The position numbers were made by a program, and so were the translations under genes. Positions 13,101 to 22,100 of a DNA stretch of 64,000 nt are shown piece after piece (position 1 is the first letter of the stretch; each line of letters opens with the position of its first letter). Origin of the DNA: Xanthostigma xanthostigma (lineage: Eukaryota; Arthropoda; Insecta; Raphidioptera; Raphidiidae); contig OY754465.1 of NCBI GenBank assembly GCA_963575645.1, positions 60,969,901 to 61,033,900 on the forward strand. The letters run 5' to 3'. The notes beneath the pieces were generated by a model, which had not been told where the DNA came from, made no database searches, and was given only the letters and a program-made list of their open reading frames with translations.

Positions 13101-16100
13101 GTTTATACCTATTTCTTTCTTCTTACATCAGACTGTTCATTTCGTTCTTGAACAATTTTATAAATTAATATTTTGTTCAATACATTAAATATTCCACGTT
13201 TAAAGTGAATAAAATTGTAAATTCATTTTAAAGTTCATATTTTGTGAATTTTCGGGTAAATAATAACAAATTATGGCAGGAAGAAGTTTTACTTCAGTCG
13301 TGTGGTCTTAAAAGCACGCTCGTTTTTTTTTTTTTTAAACTACTTCCGAGTGTGCGATTATCGCAGTTGCTACAGCACAAGTTGAAACTACATATTTACT
13401 TGTGCAAGAGATAATCAGTCCTGGAACGCTAGAACCAAATTCAAACAGTTCGAGAATTTAACCAAAATACTCGCATTAGAACTAACCCTTCGTGAATGTG
13501 ATCAACAAACAAGCAGTTCTAGACTTCCGAGAATTTGACCAATAAACAAGCAATTCCAACATTCTGATAATTTGACCAACAAACAGTTCTAACCGTTAGA
13601 GAATTTGACCAACAAACAAACAGTTGTTACCGTTCGAGAATTTGACTAGCAAACTACCAGTTCTCAGTCCGATAATTTTAATAAATGCGCAGTAAAGACA
13701 GTTCGAAGAGTCTAGTATTGCCTACAAAATATATTGTAGAACTAGTTCAGAGCCGCCAGAACTGCACCAACAAACACATATTTTATTACTTTTACTGACC
13801 TTGAGATCCTCCGAAAGCCTGGTAAAACTGCGACAGGTAGGTGAGGATCGATAGACGATCCGGCACCGAATACTCGACCATGTCTTCGGCGTCGAGCAGT
13901 GCGGGGATTCCCAGATGGCTCTCGGCTATTCGAAACGCCAGCTCGTTGTTCCGGTACACGTCATTTTTGTTCAAGCTTGCAAAGTCACTGTCGACAGAAC
14001 CACAACATAATATTAAGTTATACTCTCTCTAATAATGTTCTTTGCAATCAAATTAATATCACAGGAATAAATAAATAACCAGAAATATAATTCTCTATTA
14101 CGTGCTCTCTTCCCGTGACCTAGGTGCTCGGTTAGCCTGAGATTCTATCCTGAAACGGACAGCGCTGTACCGTCTCGAGTATTGGAAGGTTTACAGTGAA
14201 TTTAATAAAACATTTTGTCAAATTACTTTATCTGGGTACTTGTTTTTAATTCATATAAAAATTGTGTTGGAAGATTAAAAAGGAAGAATCCTGGTGACAT
14301 AGGATCGATGAAACAAAGCAAATACTGAAGGTTTTTATTGCATTTTATTATCTGAGCAATAAAAACCTTCACTATTTGCTTTGTTTCATCGATCCTATGC
14401 CACCAGGATTCTTCCTTTTTAATATTCCAACATTGAAGCAGGATCATCATCACTCTAAATTATTAGAGTTATTTTTTCACAACAAAAATTGAGCTTGCTA
14501 TGATAGTTAAGCATTTCTTTTTTTTAAACAAAACCGTAAATATATAAATGAATTAGGTATGTCTTTTTTCTGCACGTTCTCGTCATATCTACTCGTTTCG
14601 GAAATTTCAAGCTTATCCTGGTTTCATTAGAATCTTATAACTCCTTCAATAATAAAAAAAATTACAGAAAAACCGAGTGGGCCGTTAATTTTGAACAGAA
14701 ACTTATAATACGCTGCCAAAAATAAAGCAGCGTTAGGATGACATCAGTAAGCGGTCATGAGTTTTGTGTGACTTGCTTTTCACTTTACTGTGAAAATTCT
14801 ATGGCAATTACCCCTTCTGTTTCCTCCTAAGTGCGGCACTGACAACCTGTTGTAGCAAGTTTTGTTACATTAACTCTCTCTCTCTCTCTCTTTTGTAATA
14901 TTGTCAAAATTAGTTTTCCTTAGCTACGCTGGAAAAATGAATGCTGTTATTATTTTGGAAAAGAGAGAGAGAGAGTTAATATAACAAAACATGCTATTAA
15001 GTTCTTACTTAAAAAAAATAAAACTATTTAATTGAATTATAAATAATTCGTAAAAAGATTTTTTCTCTAAAGTAGAAATTAATTAATTAAATTTTTCCAA
15101 AATAATAACAACATTCATTTTTCCAGCGTAGCTAAGGAAAACTAATTTTGACAATATTACAAAAAAGAGAGAGAGAGTTAATGTTACAAAACTTGCTACA
15201 CTGTAATTACGGACGGTCGAATTGCATTCAATTTACATATTGATACTTGAAATTCCCGGAATTATCAAAACTTAATATAGCCAATTTAATTCCATTGTTA
15301 CACAAAAATGTTAAAAGGCATTGCATCACTGTAATTTCAACAATAATGCTATTAATAATTATTACTGAAATGTATTCTTCCAAGAGCTATATAAAATATA
15401 ATACATATTTATTTTATTTATATAATGCTGGTAGTATTCTATGTAAATTGGCTTACATAACAAAAGCACGCTTCAATAACCCATTATAATTACATAACTT
15501 GGATTCTCATAGTTGCCAGTATTGTCTAAATAATTAAAAAGTAACAATGATTTGCGATTAATGAAATAAATAAAACTAGAAATGTTATTTATTTTCATAG
15601 GAAAATGCAGCTCACCAGACCCAAGCTACGTCGAGCATTGATGGCAACATGGCTAGCGCAATCTGGTAAGCATGACAGGAAGGAGTAAAGATTTAAGACG
15701 CTGATCCCGTCCTTAATTAAGTCCGAAAAACTTACAAATAAATTGTCGTTAAAAATCCGCAACATTTTCATGGTTTGTTGTCAAATAAAGCAAATAAAAA
15801 AAGTCGTTTTCTTCTTATTTTTAATAATACATATTTATTTTATTTATATAATGCTGGTAGTATTCTATGTAAATTGGCTTACATAACAAAAGCACGCTTC
15901 AATAACCCATTATAATTACATAACTTGGATTCTCATAGTTGCCAGTATTGTCTAAACAATTAAAAAGTAACAAAGATTTGCGATTCATGAAATAAATACA
16001 ACAAGAAATGTTATTTATTTTCATAGGAAAATGCAGCTCACCAGACCCAAGCTACGTCGAGCATTGATGGCAACATGGCTAGCGCAATCTGGTAAGCATG

Positions 16101-19100
16101 ACAGGAAGGAGTAAGATTTAATACGCTGATCCCGTCCTTAATTAAGTCCGAAAAACTTACAAATAAATTGTCGTGAAAAATCCGCAACAGTTTCATGGTT
16201 TGTTGTCAAATAAAGCAAATAAAATATGTCGTTTTCTTCTTATTTTTAAGTGACCAGTGACGGAAGTTTTGTCGTGGCGAAAAACACATCAAATGAGAAA
16301 TTTCGACGGATAACGACGTTTCGGATTCGCGCACTGGGTATACCGTAAAGGTAATTTGCACTAATTTTTCGCTCGGCACTTGGTAGAACATTATTAATAA
16401 CAAATAAAAAACACTTGAAAATTCTACAAAATATTTTCTCTTCTCAACGATCAATTCGGACAATCAGTCCATCTTCAGAAATACAAATCACTTTTTTCAG
16501 GAACATAGTTTGTGAAACATTCTTGGTATACTCGTATGGTGATTCATAGATATTTCTAGCTAAAGTTTCGTCTACCTCTACAACGATAAACATTATCAAA
16601 GGTCTTTTAATGATGTCTTCCGCAGTTATAGACGAAAAGTCACGTACAAATATCAATGAACCACAAGCCTACAACCGTAAAAACCAAGGAAATTTGAAAC
16701 AGTACCGGTCGTGAAAGTCTACACACTTGGATACTATTGTGAAAATTATACTTTATTCCAATAATACGAGCTAGAAGTTTCTCAGAGACGGAGTTCTCAC
16801 AACAATAGTGTTCCGTTTAGACTTTAGACCCTTTGGATGTGTAACCCAAAAAAAAGTTTTGGTTGCCCGTCCATCTGTACAGATGCTTGATTGACACACC
16901 CTTCAACAGATCGAAACCAACAGATTCTTTAGGGTTTTTTTATTCCCCCTTACTCCCCTATATAAATACTGATGAACAACAACGCAAAATTGCAATTTTA
17001 TCGAAAGCGATTTTACTTGAATTGAAAAATTATAAATGGACTAACGACGTTGATTTATAATTGGTTAGGGGGAGGTGATATCGTACCGTGATCGATTGTT
17101 AAACCGACACGAGACAACGATCTATATATTTAATAATTCACTATATGAATCATTGTCTATCTACTCAATGTGCGGTGAGCGAAGGCAACAAAGCCTATCG
17201 AAAATATATCTGCGTCCCTTTCTTCGATGTAATTCCCTGATTTCTCCGATGATATAGGATTGGTTGATGTACTTGCATTCAATCTGAATATAGTATCTCT
17301 GTTTCAAAAACTTTGTCTTTTTCTATGACGTGAACATGGGCGTACCTAGCTTTTGGCCCAGGAGAAAGCAAATTAGAAATTTCTTAAGCCGGGTCCCCCG
17401 TGCTTGTTTTACCCTCCTGGATATGCCAGTGCTTACGGCGTAAAAAAAGACGGAAGTATATGTTGGCATCGTAATGGTTCGATTGCGATTTTATTCCTAT
17501 GCTCAATATAGAATAAAAGTAGAAACGAGTGGTTAGGAGACCTTACTATCCGAAGTCTAGTTATAACAAATTGAATGGCTGAGTCACTCGACTGTGCTAA
17601 GTGTGTTAAAAAAAAAACTCACTTTTGCATCAAGCACAGTTATTGCATTTATAGCTTTTTATTAAAAATTCTTGCACAATGCGTCTTTGTTCGTAAATGT
17701 CTACGTGTACTACGAACATAATTTTCCTGCATAAAACTTGAATAACTAGTCATCGTAAATAACACGACATGACTTTTTTTTATTGTTTAAAAAACGCATA
17801 TAATTTTATTCCAATGACACTTTTTTAAATTCAAGAAAAGAAAAATCAAATCTTAGCGCTTTTACTATTTAATTGTCTAAAGGTCGCTGCACACGAGGCT
17901 CGTTTTGCCGCTAGATTCCTTGCTAAAGGCTGCTAAGTTTCGTGATGGCTTTTATATGTTCGTTTCACACGATGCGTGTATTGAAACTGGCTTTGTAGAT
18001 GGGTTTGGTGCGCAAGCAATGATAGTTGGAATGTTAACAGAAGTGAACGTTTATTGTCATTAGAGCTGTAACAAACCGTATGTATTCGTTACTGAGTAAC
18101 GGGTACATCGTCTGACTCGAAGTAACGAATCGTTACTTACAAATTCATTTCGTTACTCGCATCTTTCGTATTCATGTCAGTTCGACTCGTTTGATGCGGT
18201 TATATACGTTATACGAACGAAGTCATACCGTATCACGTATGCGACGCGCCTCGATGCGATGGTACATGCTTGATGCTGTTAGTACACGATTGTATGTCGT
18301 ATGAAAAGTAACGAGTAGCGTAACGATACGAAAGCAACGGGTACTGGTTCTTTAAGTAACGAATACATACGGGTACACAATTTCTCGTTACTTTTACAGC
18401 ACTAATTGTCATTGACCAAAACACTATGACACCATGTTAGTTTGGGTTCGTTTGCCTATGTCTCCCACGTGACACTGATTGGTTCTTGCCGAAAACAAGC
18501 AGTGACATCATTTATATCTTATATTTCTTCCACGTTATCCGAGTTTTCGATCATCCCAGGTACCTCCTCCTCCCCACGTTATCTCGGATAAACGAGGCTT
18601 TACTGTACTGGTGAGTTAATTTTTGCACTGAACTACAAACATTTGGATTTGTGACGTCTCCTCGGAAAATACAATTGAATGAAATCTTCTTGGTTTCCGG
18701 GCTTGTATAGGCCGTGGTCCAACGGTCTTCTACTAGAAGTATTATTGGATCACTGCCCGAAAACCAAAAAGATTTTGAACTAAGCCGGCCGTGAAATCCT
18801 ACCCACTTGGATAATCCAGTGAAAATTGTTAATATTTTTAAAATTCATCTTAGTTAAAAATCGAAAAACTCGTTTAAATTTCAAATTCTAATTTCTTGAA
18901 CAAGGATGCAAATACAAATCTTTGATTAACGTCTGAATAGAACTCTTCAAATAAATAAAATTTGTTAAAAAATTGATATTTCTGAAGAAGATCTAAGCCC
19001 AGATCGAAACGTCATAATTTGTATTATTGATTTATAATTTTATTTGTGTCAATATAGATATAGCCTGAAAAAAATTGGTCGACAATTTTATTTATTTGAA

Positions 19101-22100
19101 GTATGCAAATAGTTGGTATGAAGACACTATTGCGTATTCTAAGGCGCAACTGACCACGGTTTGCGCAGAGAAAAATTAAAATGCGCAGTTGTAAATGAGG
19201 TCTTGTGCAGTTAAAAAAATGTCGATTACCTAGTTAAAACCCAAATACATAACCCTATCGCCTCCCATAAAATCACACTGCTCAATTGTCAAATTTATTT
19301 AGAATACGCTCTGGAAGACACTAAATTCCAAAAAAAAAAAGACTACAAAACCATGACAAATCATTTTTTTACCAGGAGATGATTAAAATGTTTTAATAAT
19401 TTTAGAAAATACTGTTCCTACATTTTAAATCAGTAAACACGTTGAAGATAAATCGTGCGACAAACTTGTTGTAACGACGAAGAAGTCTCTGCTGTTGGTC
19501 TGATCGCCTGATACAGGTGTATCGTTACGACCGCACGTTGTAAAGGTCGATGCACACGGGGCTGATTTTGCGGCTAGAATCACTGCTAGAACTAGCTAGA
19601 ACTGCGGGCTCCAGTGCGTGGTTACAAGCTGGATTTCAAAATTTAAACCGGAGCTATTTTTCGTACTTATGCTTCTCCGCTGGGTCTGATCCAATCAGAA
19701 ATCAGTATGTTGTCACGTGGCCGACATGGGCAAACGCTTACCAATCATGTGTTCTGTTCAGAGACAACAAACATTCACTTCTGTTAACATTCGAACTGTC
19801 ACTACGCGCGCACCAACCCATCTACGAAGCGAAGACATAAAGGCCATCGCGAAATCCACAGCACGCTTGAAACCTAGCAGCCAAATCTAGTAAAAGTATT
19901 AATAGACGATAGAACTTGGTACGGACCGGACAGCGGATATGGTCTAGAGTTCTAGACAGTAGTCTGCGTGTCCGCGCGGTTCGATGGTTTGCACATCGTA
20001 CTTGGTCCGGTTCGTACTTATATCCGTGCGTGTGTATACAAGTACGATTGAACTTGATACATATAACCGTATAACGACGTCATTGTAATTCAAAACGTTG
20101 TGCAACATGACAGAAATTTTGACAGATAAGTTATATTGTAACAGAGAAGCGCGTAACAACGCTCTAGAAATTCTTCGGGAGTGTTATTCAAAATATGATC
20201 TTCACTATCAAGCGATTTCATTAACGTCATATGACTAAATTCATCGCGATCTTTCAAATAGAATTTTGCCAACTCCTTTCTTTTCTTCCTTTTTTGTTTG
20301 TGGCGGCATTAACGTTGCCGCTAGAACAATCGCAATTTTCGCGCGCTTAATCGGAGGCATGATGTTCACGACCTGTGTACACAAGGAGACTGACAGATTC
20401 GGTCGTCTGTTGCAACCAGCGAACTTGATCCGCCGTACCATGTCCGCTCCCGGTCCGGACCATGTTCGATCGTCTATTAATACTATAAAGAATTTAGCGG
20501 CAAACCAGCCTCGTGTACAGCGACCTTTATAGAGACCCGTGTTGAGAGATAGAAAGAGCTCTTCGCCGGCGGCCCCGCGCTGCCGCTGGAGGCACACAGA
20601 CCTAGATACACACAGCGCAGCAATACAGACGTAGTCAAGGTTGTTCGTTCTAACTCTGCATCATCAGTGAATAGTCGAGCCTAGCCTACCATAATCCTCA
20701 ACAACAACTAAACAAAAGCTCATCCTGTTGTCGTAACACGATCAGTGCTCATGATTCGAAATCGCGTCATGTGCAGTCGACCGCCGACGTTCATCACTTC
20801 GTGTAATTGCAGCTAGGATTTGTTTAGAGGAAATTTTGTAAACGAACCCCAATTTCTAGACAAGTCTCTCAACTATAACGCGAAATCGAGTCGTGAACCC
20901 TACTGCGATTGATTGCGATTGTAGATTATAGATAGAATGTTTTTATTTCTGATTTGCACAAGTGCATAGAAAAATGTCATACAAATAAAATTACAATTTA
21001 CAAAAAGTCTTTGATATTATAATGACACTGATCACACAGCGTGTCCTTTAGTCTTTTTTTAAATGTACTGAGCGGTAGGTCTTTTATTTCTCCTGGAATA
21101 TTGTTGTAAATTTTTATTATTGAGTTCATTACTCCTTTCTGAACTACAGTTGGACTGGATTGCAGTTGTTTCAAGCTGTTTATGTCTCATATTGTGAGGA
21201 TGGTTAAAATGATTCATATTAAATAATTCAGGATTTTCTTCAGCAAAAAGTGCACATTCATAAATGTATAGGTCAGCGAGCGTTAATAATTTTAAGCTTT
21301 TAAATAGTTCCTTACAGCTGTCTCGGTAGCCTGCTTTGCAGATGATACGTATACATCTTTTCTGAATTTTAAAAAGGTCATCTGCATTTACCGATGCTCC
21401 CCAGAAAATTACACCAAATCTTAAATGTGATTCAACAAATGCCGAGTACACACTAAGTAATATGTCTATTGGCATTACTTCTCTTAGAACAGCTTAGCTC
21501 ATTGGGGTCTATGGGTGTATTAGAGAATCTGTTGGTCAAAATACACAAACCGACTGTTATGTGGCTTGGGTTCCTACGAGTACTAGTTCCGATATAACAT
21601 TGGAATACTAACTACAATTCGATGTTTCCCCTGAGGGGTTCCATCATCAGTAGATACTGATGAGTGTATTGCCGTACGACATTCAGAGCGGGGAGTTCGG
21701 ATTTAGGGTTGTGGAAGTCAGTGGGCACCCGAGTTTGTTGACACCATTTACTATAGTTATTACTATTATTCGTTTTCAGAAATCTTCAATATGAGCAAAA
21801 GAAACTGATACAATCGCATAGACAAGATGCCATGCCAAAGGCAATGGCAGTTCGTCTATGAGTATTGCTGAGCTGCAGAACAACCAAAATGTTAGGTACT
21901 TTATATTTTCAACTCCAAAGTTTAACAGCAACTGGCATACCACAAAACCCGTGTGTGTTACGTGTGACAGACTTCTTTGGGTTCAAGCGCTGTTCTACGT
22001 TTCGAAGCAGCATATGAAACGTCATCATCGGATACCCCCGATGTACACTGTGCAACTCCTGATCAACAAGTTATAGCGCGTTATTTTGATCGGGTCTGAG

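Larger units (their letters stand above)
15399..16248 (+). repeat. 426-bp tandem duplication, two copies
   Basis: Copy 1 is about 15399-15824 and copy 2 about 15825-16248. The first ~130 bases of the unit are identical in both copies; later parts differ at a handful of positions and by one single-base indel, which shows a fairly recent duplication. Each unit contains the exon-like segment listed separately. Confidence 0.9.

Noticed and set aside
16206-16656. Minus-strand frames of 70 and 85 codons
   Set aside because: No recognisable family, no splice context and no continuation into neighbouring frames.
20241-20597. 118-codon minus frame and an overlapping 88-codon plus frame
   Set aside because: They lie in the inverted ends of nested transposable elements; no domain, and both strands are open because of GC-richer repeat sequence.
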